The position numbers and the translations under genes are program-made. A model generated the notes under the pieces. The model saw only the letters and a program-made list of their open reading frames with translations. It ran no database searches and was not told the origin of the DNA. A stretch of 64,000 bases of DNA from Saxibacter everestensis. Its GTDB lineage: Bacteria; Actinomycetota; Actinomycetes; Actinomycetales; Brevibacteriaceae. Positions 52,984 to 61,324 of this stretch are shown here, one piece after another (position 1 is the stretch's first letter; the number at the start of each line of letters is the position of its first letter). The DNA lies in contig NZ_CP090958.1 of NCBI RefSeq assembly GCF_025787225.1, positions 2,838,550 through 2,902,549 of the forward strand, read 5' to 3'.

Positions 52984-53279
52984 AGGTGCGGCACTCCCTC
53001 GGCTCGGGTGTAGAAGGTCGGATGCCGGTACACCTTGTCGGTGGCCGGATCGAAGTAGGCGTCTTTTTCATCCGGATTCGAGGCGACGATTTCGGCCGCT
53101 GGCACGACCCAGATGGACACACCCTCTGCGCGGCGGGTGTAAACGTCCCGTCCGTTCTGCAGCGCCAGCTCCGCATCGGGCGCGTGCAGCGATCCAACAT
53201 GCACATGGGAGAGCCCGCGGGAACTCCGAACGAACACCTCCCACAGCGGCCAGTTGGCGGCTTCGCGAGTTTCACTCAT
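52980..53279 (-). CDS. paaB: Phenylacetyl-CoA epoxidase subunit B
   Basis: A 99-residue protein with the family pattern WEVFVRSSRGLSHVHVGSLHA and RAEGVSIWVVPA. PaaB bridges PaaAC dimers in the oxygenase. AAGGA lies 7 nt before the ATG; the stop overlaps paaC (ATGA). Confidence 0.95.
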   Translation of the reverse strand: MSETREAANWPLWEVFVRSSRGLSHVHVGSLHAPDAELALQNGRDVYTRRAEGVSIWVVPAAEIVASNPDEKDAYFDPATDKVYRHPTFYTRAEGVPHL

Positions 53280-53374
53280 CTTTGTTTCCTTGTGTTCGTG
53301 TTGCGTGATGGCGTTGCTGCGTCAGTTCACGGTTCTAGCCACAACCCGGTGAGGTCCCGGTTCGCGCCCTACCC

Positions 53375-54358
53375 TTACGCCGCGACGGCCTGCTTGGTGC
53401 GGGCGGCCTTCTTCGCGGCGTGCGCCACGGCGGCTTCGCGCACCCAGTCGCCGTCCTGGTGCGCCTTGCGGCGGTGCGCGATCCGCTGCGCGTTGCACGG
53501 TCCATTGCCCTTCAGCACCTGGTGGAACTCGGTCCAGTCGATTTCGCCGAAATCGTAGTGGCCACGGTCTGGGTTCCAGCTCAGCTCGGGGTCGGGCAAC
53601 GTCAGGCCGAGCACCTCAACCTGAGGAACGCACATATCCACGAAGCGCTGTCGCAACTCGTCGTTGGAGAAGCGCTTGATCTTCCATTGCATCGACTGCG
53701 CGGAATTGGGCGAATCGGCATCGGGCGGGCCGAACATCATCAGGCTCGGCCAGTACCAGCGATCCACGGCTTCCTGCGCCATTTTCTTCTGCGCTTCGGT
53801 TCCGTGCGCAAGCTCGTAAAGGATCTCGAAACCTTGCCGCTGGTGGAACGATTCCTCTTTGCAGACCCGGACCATGGCTCGTGCGTAGGGCCCGTACGAT
53901 GCGCGGCAGAGTGGGACCTGGTTGCAGATCGCCGCGCCGTCGACCAGCCAGCCGATCGCGCCGATATCGGCCCAGGTGGGCGTCGGGTAGTTGAAGATCG
54001 AGGAATACTTCGCCTTCCCGGCAAGCAGCTGTTCGGTGAGGTCCTGGCGGTCCACACCGAGAGTCTCAGCAGCGGAGTAAAGGTACAGACCGTGGCCGGC
54101 CTCGTCCTGCACCTTCGCCATCAGAATCGACTTGCGCTTCAGGCTCGGCGCGCGGGTAATCCAGTTGCCCTCCGGCTGCATTCCGATGATCTCGGAGTGG
54201 GCGTGCTGGGAAATCTGCCGCACCAGCGTCTTGCGATACGCCTCGGGCATCCAATCGCGGGGCTCGATCCGCTGTTCGGCGGCGACAGTAGCGTCGAAGC
54301 GTGCCTGCATCTGCTGCTCGTCTGTTTCTGCGTTCTGCGATACGTCCTGCGCGCTCAT
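53375..54358 (-). CDS. paaA: Phenylacetyl-CoA epoxidase catalytic diiron subunit
   Basis: A 327-residue ferritin-fold oxygenase subunit. The diiron ligands appear as DEAGH (KVQDEAGHG) and KEESFH, the two ExxH pairs. It adds one oxygen atom across the ring of phenylacetyl-CoA. The frame runs upstream to 54577, but AAGGAGG stands 6 nt before ATG 54358. It is the first gene of paaABCDE-ech, 95 bp before paaB, under a promoter overlapped by a TetR-type operator. Confidence 0.95.
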   Translation of the reverse strand: MSAQDVSQNAETDEQQMQARFDATVAAEQRIEPRDWMPEAYRKTLVRQISQHAHSEIIGMQPEGNWITRAPSLKRKSILMAKVQDEAGHGLYLYSAAETLGVDRQDLTEQLLAGKAKYSSIFNYPTPTWADIGAIGWLVDGAAICNQVPLCRASYGPYARAMVRVCKEESFHQRQGFEILYELAHGTEAQKKMAQEAVDRWYWPSLMMFGPPDADSPNSAQSMQWKIKRFSNDELRQRFVDMCVPQVEVLGLTLPDPELSWNPDRGHYDFGEIDWTEFHQVLKGNGPCNAQRIAHRRKAHQDGDWVREAAVAHAAKKAARTKQAVAA

Positions 54359-54409
54359 CGCGAACCTCCTTGTACGACGCTGAGAGCTTGAAGAAAGAAC
54401 CAGCCGATT

Positions 54410-54436
54410 AATTACTGACCGATCGTTCATATAATC
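54410..54436. promoter_or_regulatory. Candidate PaaR operator at the paaA promoter
   Basis: AATTACTGACCGATCGTTCA plus ATATAATC lies over the start site of the predicted paaA promoter. Its left half matches the corynebacterial PaaR motif ACTnACCGnnCG. Two similar sites lie at 54653 and 60517, both at paa-related promoters. Confidence 0.6.
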
Positions 54437-54462
54437 TATCGCACCCGGGCCGGGCATGACAA
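54433..54462 (-). promoter_or_regulatory. Candidate paaA promoter
   Basis: On the minus strand TTGTCA (54457-54462) and TAGATT (54433-54438) are 18 bp apart. The start site near 54427 falls inside the operator candidate. Confidence 0.5.
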
Positions 54463-54471
54463 GCGATCGCA

Positions 54472-54560
54472 GCCACCACGGCATCCTCGACCAGTCGCCA
54501 CGGCATCCTCGACCAGTCGCCACGGCGGTCTGGACCAGCCACCACGGCGGTCTGGACAGG
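54472..54560. repeat. ~22-bp tandem repeat, four units, in the paaA-paaI gap
   Basis: Units start at 54472, 54496, 54518 and 54539. All share ccacggc; the first pair has atcctcgaccagt, the second pair ggtctggac(c/a). No gene is supported in the 336-bp divergent gap that holds them. Confidence 0.85.
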
Positions 54561-54622
54561 TTGAAGCAACACACCACAGACTGATCTGAAGACAGTTTCT
54601 GGCCTGGATCCGGCTAGACGGT

Positions 54623-54674
54623 TTGACAGTCAGCGCACAGCAAGGTGTATTTTTCGAACAAACGGTCACTTATT
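54623..54674 (+). promoter_or_regulatory. paaI-paaK promoter with candidate PaaR operator
   Basis: TTGACA (54623-54628) and TGTATT (54646-54651) are spaced 17 bp. Directly downstream, 54653-54674 read on the minus strand gives AATAAGTGACCGTTTGTTCG, agreeing at 16 of 22 positions with the paaA site. Confidence 0.55.
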
Positions 54675-54694
54675 CAAAGATCAGCGAGAGGACG

Positions 54695-55165
54695 ATGGTG
54701 TCCATCAATAGCAACCCCGCCGTAGGCGCACTGGAGAACACCGGCCCCGAGGCGATGTACGCGGCCGACAGGGCCTCGCAGGCACTGGGAATAACCCTCG
54801 ATGCCTTCGGCCCCGGTTATGCCCGATGCTCGGTGACGGTGACCGAGACAATGGCCAATGGCCACCTGATAACCCACGGCGGTTACGTCTTCCTGCTTGC
54901 CGACACGACCTTCGCCATGGCCTGCAACGAGATTGGTTCGGTCACGGTGGCCTCCGGCGCCGATATCAACTTCCTCAAACCCACGCGGGTTGGAGACCTT
55001 CTGGTCGCCGAGGCGCGCGAGGTGGTCCGGCAGGGACGCAGCGGCGTCTACGACGTCCGGATCACCAGTGGGGAATTCGTCATCGCTGAGTTCCGTGGCC
55101 GCAGCCGCACCCTGCCTGCGCCGATCGCCGACAGCGGCGTCGATGTCGGAAATGACAGCAAGTAA
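54695..55165 (+). CDS. paaI: Hydroxyphenylacetyl-CoA thioesterase
   Basis: A 156-residue hotdog-fold thioesterase: NGHLITHGGYVFLLADTTFAMACN is the PaaI signature, with the catalytic Asp in LADT. It rescues CoA from dead-end ring intermediates. ATG 54695 has GAGAGG 4 nt upstream. It is followed 31 bp later by paaK. Confidence 0.92.
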   Translation: MVSINSNPAVGALENTGPEAMYAADRASQALGITLDAFGPGYARCSVTVTETMANGHLITHGGYVFLLADTTFAMACNEIGSVTVASGADINFLKPTRVGDLLVAEAREVVRQGRSGVYDVRITSGEFVIAEFRGRSRTLPAPIADSGVDVGNDSK

Positions 55166-55196
55166 GCCCGGTCCGCCAGAGGGAAATGAGCACACC

Positions 55197-56531
55197 ATGA
55201 CAACGACTGATTCCCGGCGGCTCGGCGCCCCCCTGCCGACCGAGCTCATGGATGCCGGCGAGCGGCTCAGCGGCGACGAACTACGTTCACTGCAGCTCAC
55301 CCGCCTGCAGAACACGCTGCGCCACGCCTACAACAACGTGCCGTTCTACCGTGAGGCGTTCGACCGGCGCGGCATCTCGCCCCAGGACTGCCACAGCCTC
55401 AGCGACCTGGCGAAGTTCCCCACCACCGACAAGCAGGACCTGCGCGACAATTACCCGTTCGGCATGTTCGCGGTGCCGCGCGAACAGGTCGCCCGAATCC
55501 ACGCCTCGTCGGGAACCACCGGCAAGCCGACAGTGGTTGGCTACACGAAGAACGACCTGGACACCTGGGCGGATCTGATTGGCCGCAGCATCCGCGCTTC
55601 AGGCGGGCGTCCCGGGCAGCTCATGCACAATGCCTACGGTTATGGACTGTTCACCGGCGGCCTCGGCGTGCACGCCGGCGCGGAAAAGTGCGGCTACACC
55701 GTGGTCCCGATCTCGGGCGGGATGACGGCGCGGCAGGTGCAGCTGATCCAGGATTTCCAGCCTGACATCATCACCTGCACCCCGACGTACCTACTGACCA
55801 TCATCGATGAGTTCGAACATCAGGGCATCAATCCAGCATCGACCTCCTTGAAGACAGCGATCTGCGGCGCCGAACCCTGGACGGACGGAATGCGCCACGA
55901 GCTGGAGTCGAAGCTCGACCTCGACGCGGTCGACATCTATGGGCTTTCCGAGGTCATGGGGCCGGGAGTCGCCAATGAGTGCGTGGAAACCAAGGACGGC
56001 CCGCACATCTGGGAAGACCACTTCTATCCGGAGATCCTCGACCCGTTCACTGGCGAGCCGCTTCCTGACGGCGAGGAGGGCGAGCTCGTCTTCACCTCGC
56101 TGACCAAGGAAGCCCTGCCGATCATCAGATACCGCACCCACGACCTGGCCCGACTGCTGCCCGGCACCGCCCGCCCGCAGTTCCGGCGAATGAGCCGGAT
56201 TACCGGCCGCACGGACGACCTGGTGATCATTCGCGGCGTGAACGTCTTCCCGACCCAGATTGAGGAAGTGCTCTTCACCAAGCCCGGCCTCAGCCCGCAC
56301 TTCCACCTGGTGCTCACCCGGCCAGGCCGGATGGATGAGCTGAGCATCGAAGTCGAAGCCCGCCCGGATTCAGCGAGTAGCGGCTGGGAGCAGCTCGCGG
56401 CGGAGACAGTTGTGGCGATCAAGGAGCGGGTCGGTGTGACAGCAACGGTTCGAATCGTTCCACCGGAGACCCTCGAGCGATCGGTAGGCAAGCTCAAGCG
56501 AATCATCGACCGACGCAAAGACGTCCGATAG
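55197..56531 (+). CDS. paaK: Phenylacetate-CoA ligase
   Basis: A 444-residue adenylate-forming ligase that makes phenylacetyl-CoA, the entry step. Motifs are ASSGTTGKPTVVGYT (P-loop), YGLSEVMGPG, YRTHDLARLL and the C-terminal KLKRIIDRR with the second catalytic lysine. The frame begins 100 codons earlier but overlaps paaI, so ATG 55197 is used. Confidence 0.94.
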   Translation: MTTTDSRRLGAPLPTELMDAGERLSGDELRSLQLTRLQNTLRHAYNNVPFYREAFDRRGISPQDCHSLSDLAKFPTTDKQDLRDNYPFGMFAVPREQVARIHASSGTTGKPTVVGYTKNDLDTWADLIGRSIRASGGRPGQLMHNAYGYGLFTGGLGVHAGAEKCGYTVVPISGGMTARQVQLIQDFQPDIITCTPTYLLTIIDEFEHQGINPASTSLKTAICGAEPWTDGMRHELESKLDLDAVDIYGLSEVMGPGVANECVETKDGPHIWEDHFYPEILDPFTGEPLPDGEEGELVFTSLTKEALPIIRYRTHDLARLLPGTARPQFRRMSRITGRTDDLVIIRGVNVFPTQIEEVLFTKPGLSPHFHLVLTRPGRMDELSIEVEARPDSASSGWEQLAAETVVAIKERVGVTATVRIVPPETLERSVGKLKRIIDRRKDVR

Positions 56532-56628
56532 CAGACTTCCGGTGTAAAGCCGAGTCTGCTCCGGGGTGGCATATGTCACCCGCAGTGGACTCGGTTCCTC
56601 CGACCGGGGCAACTTAGGATGAGCTGAG

Positions 56629-56647
56629 TAAGGACAGCCTTTGCTAA
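56629..56647 (+). promoter_or_regulatory. DtxR/IdeR-like iron box
   Basis: TAAGGACAGCCTTTGCTAA matches 15 of 19 positions of the DtxR/IdeR consensus TwAGGTwAGsCTwACCTwA and lies 24 bp before the siderophore-binding lipoprotein gene, the expected place for iron repression. Confidence 0.7.
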
Positions 56648-56671
56648 TTAGTCTGAGATGAGAGAGCACCG

Positions 56672-57625
56672 ATGCGCCCGATTTCTTCCCGTATTCTCCT
56701 GGCAGGTGTTGCCGCCGTTGCCGCCACCTCGCTCGCCGCGTGCGGAGGACAAGCCTCGGCTGACGCAGCAGCCGGAACCGAAACCGTGTCGATCACGCAT
56801 GCGCAGGGCACGACCGAGGTACCGGTTGACCCGGAGAAGGTGGTGACCTTCGACATCGCAGCGCTCGACACTATCGACACGCTCGGCGTCGACGAAAAGA
56901 GCATCGCCGGCGCCCCGAAGAAGGGGCTGCCAGAGTTCCTGTCCGGGTATGCAGGCGACGACTACGCGAACGTCGGCAGCGTGAAAGAGCCCGACCTTGA
57001 GGCAGTTAACGCGGCCGACCCGGATCTGATCATCATCAGCGGCCGGACCGCCGGCTCTTACGATGATCTGTCCGACATCGCGCCGACGATCGACCTGAGC
57101 GTGGACTCGAAGAACTACGTCGAGAGCTTCAGCAACGTCACCGAATCAATCGGGAAGATCTTCGACCGCGAGGATGGCGCCAAGTCCGCCATCGCCGAGC
57201 TCAACAGCAGGATCGACGAGACCAGAACGGCCGGCGAAAAGGCCGGCACCGGCCTGATCGTCATGACATCGGGCGGCGAGGTCACCGCCTATGGCGCTGG
57301 TTCACGCTTCGGCTTCATCCACGATGTGCTCGGCGTCAAGACCGCCACCGACGTGAAGCAGGACGGCAAGCACGGCGAATCGATCTCCTTCGAATACATT
57401 GCCGAGGCCAACCCTGATCATCTCTTCGTGATCGATCGGGACGCCGCAATCGGCCAGTCCGGGGAAGCCGCATCGCAGGTGCTCGACAACGACCTGGTCA
57501 ACGGCACCTCCGCGGCCAAAAACGGCAAGACAGTCTACCTCGACTCGACCTCGTGGTACATCCTGGGCAGTGGTTTGACCACGGTCAACTCGATGGTCGA
57601 CGAGGTTGCCAAGGGCCTCGGATAG
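56672..57625 (+). CDS. Siderophore ABC transporter substrate-binding lipoprotein (FatB/YclQ-like)
   Basis: A 317-residue periplasmic-binding-type protein. The signal peptide ends at lipobox LAAC (Cys24). The mature part has EVPVDPEKVVTFD, DLEAVNAADPDLIIISGR and LIVMTSGGEVTAYG, typical of petrobactin/vibriobactin-type (YclQ, FatB, CeuE) receptors. It delivers ferric siderophore to the two permeases that follow. An iron box upstream suggests repression by iron. Confidence 0.9.
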   Translation: MRPISSRILLAGVAAVAATSLAACGGQASADAAAGTETVSITHAQGTTEVPVDPEKVVTFDIAALDTIDTLGVDEKSIAGAPKKGLPEFLSGYAGDDYANVGSVKEPDLEAVNAADPDLIIISGRTAGSYDDLSDIAPTIDLSVDSKNYVESFSNVTESIGKIFDREDGAKSAIAELNSRIDETRTAGEKAGTGLIVMTSGGEVTAYGAGSRFGFIHDVLGVKTATDVKQDGKHGESISFEYIAEANPDHLFVIDRDAAIGQSGEAASQVLDNDLVNGTSAAKNGKTVYLDSTSWYILGSGLTTVNSMVDEVAKGLG

Positions 57626-57650
57626 ATCGGCGGACGACGCAAAACCAGCC

Positions 57651-58604
57651 ATGAAGCAGCTTCTTGCCGCCATCGCCGCGGTCTCGCTTCTCGCCGTTGT
57701 CAGCCTGTTCGTCGGCGTCAGCGACATCTCCCCCGCGGACGTTCTTGACGACCCGGAAAAGCTGCAGGTGCTGCTGATCAGCCGGGTCCCGCGCACCATC
57801 GCGATCATTCTGACCGGGATGGCGATGTCGGTGGCCGGGCTGATCATGCAGCTGCTCGCCCGGAACAAATTCGTCGAGCCTTCCACCGTGGGCACCGTCG
57901 AGTCGGCGACACTCGGCATTCTGGTTGTCACCCTGCTGGCCCCGGAAGCATCGATTTTTGCGAAGATGCTGACTGCCGCGGCCTTCGCTGTCGCCGGCAC
58001 CGGATTGTTCCTGGCAATCCTGCAGCGCATACCGCTGCGTTCAGCCCTGATCGTCCCGCTGGTCGGCATCATGCTTGGTGGCGTCATTTCCTCGGTGGCG
58101 ACATTCTTCGCCTACCGTTACGATCTGCTGCAGACCCTGAACAGCTGGATGGTAGGCGACTTTTCCGGGGTGCTGCGCGGCCGTTACGAGTTGTTGTGGC
58201 TGGTTGGAGCGCTGACCTTGCTGGGCTTCCTGTTCGCCGACAGATTCACGGTGGCGGGGATGGGCCGCGACTTCACCACCAACCTGGGCCTGGGCTATCG
58301 CCAGGTGATGACGGTCGGCCTGATCATCGTGGCCCTGGTGAGCGCGGTCGTGGTGGTCACGGTGGGCGCTATCCCCTTCCTGGGCCTGATAGTGCCGAAT
58401 GTTGTATCCCTGATCATCGGAGACAATGCCCGGCGCGCCGTGCCCTGGGTCGCTGTTCTCGGGTCGGGATTCGTTCTCGGCTGCGACCTCATCGGGCGGG
58501 TGATTCGCTTCCCGTACGAAATTCCGATCGGCACGGTGGTGGGCGTCGTCGGCAGCGCCCTGTTCCTCTTCCTGCTACTCAGGAGGCGTTCGCTTGTCGG
58601 TTGA
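57651..58604 (+). CDS. Siderophore ABC transporter permease (FatD/YclN-like)
   Basis: A 317-residue FecCD permease with about nine helices: ISRVPRTIAIILTGMAMSVAGLIMQ at the start and GAIPFLGLIVPN later, the loop contacting the ATPase. ATG 57651 lacks a good ribosome binding site; a TTG at 57606 overlapping the previous gene is possible. It pairs with the permease at 58594. Confidence 0.88.
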   Translation: MKQLLAAIAAVSLLAVVSLFVGVSDISPADVLDDPEKLQVLLISRVPRTIAIILTGMAMSVAGLIMQLLARNKFVEPSTVGTVESATLGILVVTLLAPEASIFAKMLTAAAFAVAGTGLFLAILQRIPLRSALIVPLVGIMLGGVISSVATFFAYRYDLLQTLNSWMVGDFSGVLRGRYELLWLVGALTLLGFLFADRFTVAGMGRDFTTNLGLGYRQVMTVGLIIVALVSAVVVVTVGAIPFLGLIVPNVVSLIIGDNARRAVPWVAVLGSGFVLGCDLIGRVIRFPYEIPIGTVVGVVGSALFLFLLLRRRSLVG

Positions 58605-59613
58605 TCATGGGCCCCCGCCCGGACGGACATCCGGAGTGCGGCATAACGCCGATGGCGGCCTGTTACTGTCCGGACGCTGGTGGCTTGTGCTGCTTGCCGC
58701 CGCCAGCGTCACGCTGATCGCGCTATTCATGACGCTCGGCTCGGCCGGCAACTGGGACTTCATTCTGCCCCGGCGCTCGGTACGGGTCGGCGCGCTCGTG
58801 CTCGTCGCCTTCGCCGTCGCGACCTCGACAGTGCTGTTCCAGACGATCACCAACAACCGGATCCTGACCCCCTCGATCATGGGTTTCGATCCGCTCTACA
58901 TTCTGATCCAGACCACGCTGGCATTCAGCATCGGCACGCACCGCTGGACCACAACAGATCCGGCGCTGCGCTACGTCGTCGAGATCGCCATCATGGTCGT
59001 CTTCTCGTCGCTGCTGTATCGCTGGCTGTTCACCGGAGCGAGCCGAAGTCTGCACCTGATGCTGCTGGTCGGCATCATCTTCGGCTCGTTCTTTCGCAGT
59101 CTGTCGTCCCTGATGCAACGGCTGATCGATCCGAATGAGTTTCAGACCCTGCAGGACCTGTTCTTTGCCAGCTTCGGCGATGTCGAGCCTTCGCTGCTCT
59201 TCGTCTCTCTCGTCATCGTCGCGGGGGTGACCGGCTACGCATGGATCATCCGGCACAGTTTCGACGTGCTGGCGCTCGGCCGGGACACCGCGATCAACCT
59301 CGGCCTGGAGCACCAGCGTCTGGTCAGCCGGATCCTGGTGATGGTGGCGATCCTGGTCTCGGTGTCCACTGCGCTTGTCGGCCCGATCACATTCTTCGGG
59401 CTGCTCGTCGCGAACCTGGCGTACCTGCTGGCTGGATCATCGAGACACCGGCGCACGCTGCCGATCGCCTTCCTACTGGCCGTGATATTCCTGGTCGGCG
59501 GTCAGCTCATCCTGGAACGCGCGTTCCAGTTCGACACCAGCCTGAGCATCATCATCGAGTTCATCGGAGGGATCGTTTTCATCATGCTGCTGCTTCGGAG
59601 GTCACCGCGATGA
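58594..59613 (+). CDS. Siderophore ABC transporter permease (FatC/YclO-like)
   Basis: A 339-residue FecCD permease, second half of the channel: LPRRSVRVGALVLVAFAVATSTVLFQ and GPITFFGLLVANLAYLLAG. It starts at TTG, supported by AGGAGG 8 nt upstream, and overlaps the first permease by 11 bp. Confidence 0.88.
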   Translation: MSVDHGPPPGRTSGVRHNADGGLLLSGRWWLVLLAAASVTLIALFMTLGSAGNWDFILPRRSVRVGALVLVAFAVATSTVLFQTITNNRILTPSIMGFDPLYILIQTTLAFSIGTHRWTTTDPALRYVVEIAIMVVFSSLLYRWLFTGASRSLHLMLLVGIIFGSFFRSLSSLMQRLIDPNEFQTLQDLFFASFGDVEPSLLFVSLVIVAGVTGYAWIIRHSFDVLALGRDTAINLGLEHQRLVSRILVMVAILVSVSTALVGPITFFGLLVANLAYLLAGSSRHRRTLPIAFLLAVIFLVGGQLILERAFQFDTSLSIIIEFIGGIVFIMLLLRRSPR

Positions 59614-60413
59614 CCCAGCTTTCGGACCAGGCGCAACGAACCTCCGCCCGGCGCGGCATCGAGGTACGCGGGGTAACGAAGACCTACGGCAAGACGGCGG
59701 TGGTCAAAGATGTCAGCTGCGATATTTCGGCAGGCCAGATCACGTCGATCATCGGTCCGAACGGCGCCGGGAAATCGACGCTGCTGTCGATGATTTCGCG
59801 GCTGCTGCCGTTGGACGCCGGCCGGGTAAGCGTCGATGGACTCGACGTGGCCGGCACACCAAGCAAGATTCTCGCTCGGAAACTGGCAATCCTCCGGCAA
59901 GAGAACCAGTTCCAGGTTCGGCTCACCGTCCGCGACCTGGTCGGTTTCGGACGCTTCCCGTACAGCCAGGGCCGCCCCGGCCCGGACGACCAGGAAAAGA
60001 TCGACGAGGCGATAGCATTCCTCGACCTGCAGGACCTCGAGCATAGGTTCCTCGATCAACTGTCCGGCGGGCAGCGGCAGCGGGCTTATGTTGCGATGGT
60101 GCTGTGCCAGGATACGGATTATATATTGCTCGATGAGCCGTTGAACAATCTCGACATGAAGCACGCCGTGAACATGATGAAGCTGTTGCGACGCGCCGCC
60201 GAGACGCTGGGTAAGACCGTTGTCCTGGTGATTCACGACATCAACTTCGCGGCCAGCTACTCCGATTCGATCATTGCTATGCGCGACGGAGAGATCGTGC
60301 ATCAGGGACCGACCGCGGAGTTGATGACCGAGGCCGTCTTGCGGGAGGTTTTCGACCTGGACATCAGGATTATCGATGTCGATGGCGTGCCGCTCGGCGT
60401 CTACTTCAGCTAA
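59610..60413 (+). CDS. Siderophore ABC transporter ATP-binding protein (YclP-like)
   Basis: A 267-residue ATPase: Walker A GPNGAGKST (about 49-57), LSGGQRQRAYVAMVL signature, Walker B ILLDEPLNNLD, H-loop VIHDIN. It powers the FatCD-type channel. The ATG overlaps the permease stop (ATGA); the longer upstream frame is ignored. It is the last gene of the iron operon. Confidence 0.93.
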   Translation: MTQLSDQAQRTSARRGIEVRGVTKTYGKTAVVKDVSCDISAGQITSIIGPNGAGKSTLLSMISRLLPLDAGRVSVDGLDVAGTPSKILARKLAILRQENQFQVRLTVRDLVGFGRFPYSQGRPGPDDQEKIDEAIAFLDLQDLEHRFLDQLSGGQRQRAYVAMVLCQDTDYILLDEPLNNLDMKHAVNMMKLLRRAAETLGKTVVLVIHDINFAASYSDSIIAMRDGEIVHQGPTAELMTEAVLREVFDLDIRIIDVDGVPLGVYFS

Positions 60414-60448
60414 CCGGCCCGCGGTCCGGCGGCCGCGCCCGCGGTTCC

Positions 60449-60494
60449 GGCGGTTGCGCCCGCAGTTCCGGCAGCCCGCAACCGCCCTAATTTT
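60449..60494 (+). terminator. Intrinsic terminator of the siderophore operon
   Basis: GGCGGTTGCG (60449-60458) and CGCAACCGCC (60477-60486) form a perfect 10-bp stem followed by ctaatttt. The loop region contains a ~21-bp direct repeat of cgcccgc(g/a)gttccggc. Confidence 0.75.
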
Positions 60495-60516
60495 GGCCGC
60501 ACTGGCATCGAAGGCG

Positions 60517-60543
60517 AATTACTGACCCTTTGGTTGATATAAG
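60517..60543. promoter_or_regulatory. Candidate PaaR operator in front of the TetR gene
   Basis: AATTACTGACC at 60517-60527, then GGTT and GATATAAG, repeats the first 11 bases and the ATATAA end of the paaA site. It covers the likely -10 region of the TetR gene, which would give autoregulation. Confidence 0.55.
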
Positions 60544-60550
60544 AGGAAGT

Positions 60551-61216
60551 ATGCCAAGCATTCCACAGTCCGAGGATCCCGTCGCCGAGCCTCAGGCCGC
60601 CGAGACTCAGGTCGCCGCACGGCCGCAGAAGGCGCGCAGGGGCCGACCCGGTTACGACTACGCCACGGTGCTGCGGATTGCGATCGATGTCTTCAACCGT
60701 CGTGGCTACGATGGCACCTCGATGGACGACCTGGCGAAGGAACTCGGCCTGAGCAAGTCCGCGATCTACCACCATGTGCACGGCAAGGAGGAGCTCCTCC
60801 GGCTCGCACTTTCCGAGGGACTGGATGCGCTGACCTCCGTGCTGGAGGAAGAAGAACGCCGCACAGATGACGCGAGCGCACTTGAGCGGCTCCGGCACGT
60901 CGTAGTCCGCAGCGCAGAAGTGCTCAGCGCCCATCAGCCGTCGGTGACGCTGCTGCTGAGGGTACGGGGAAACAGCGAGGTCGAGCTGGATGCGATGCGC
61001 CGCCGTCGCGAGATCGACCACCGGATGGCCCGGCTCGTTTCCCTCGCAGTCGATGACGGGTCGGTCCGTTCGGACATCGATCCCACGATGATCAGCAGGC
61101 TGCTCTTCGGCATGGTGAACTCTCTGACCGAGTGGTACCGCCCGGACCGCGGCTATGACAGCAAAGTCGTGGCCGAGGCAGTCGCCTCGCTGGCATTCGA
61201 CGGCCTCAGGGCGTGA
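60551..61216 (+). CDS. paaR: TetR/AcrR-family regulator (PaaR-like)
   Basis: A 221-residue repressor: after a ~40-residue tail rich in Gln/Ala/Glu, the HTH (GTSMDDLAKELGLSKSAIYHH, helices 2-3) and a helical ligand domain. It lies between the siderophore operon and convergent paaZ, and its promoter carries the same candidate operator as paaA and paaI. Corynebacterial PaaR is a TetR repressor released by phenylacetyl-CoA. The name is a context-based proposal. GAGG precedes the ATG by 4-5 nt. Confidence 0.8.
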   Translation: MPSIPQSEDPVAEPQAAETQVAARPQKARRGRPGYDYATVLRIAIDVFNRRGYDGTSMDDLAKELGLSKSAIYHHVHGKEELLRLALSEGLDALTSVLEEEERRTDDASALERLRHVVVRSAEVLSAHQPSVTLLLRVRGNSEVELDAMRRRREIDHRMARLVSLAVDDGSVRSDIDPTMISRLLFGMVNSLTEWYRPDRGYDSKVVAEAVASLAFDGLRA

Positions 61217-61324
61217 AGTGGGCCTCGCTCGCCGTCGTCGTCGTCGTTGCCAGAATAACGGCGTCCTGCCGACGTCCCGACCGACCTACTCAGACAATGC
61301 CGCGCCGCGGACCGACGACGTAAA

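Noticed and set aside
54472-54560. CRISPR array
   Set aside because: Units are directly adjacent without spacers, and no cas genes are present.
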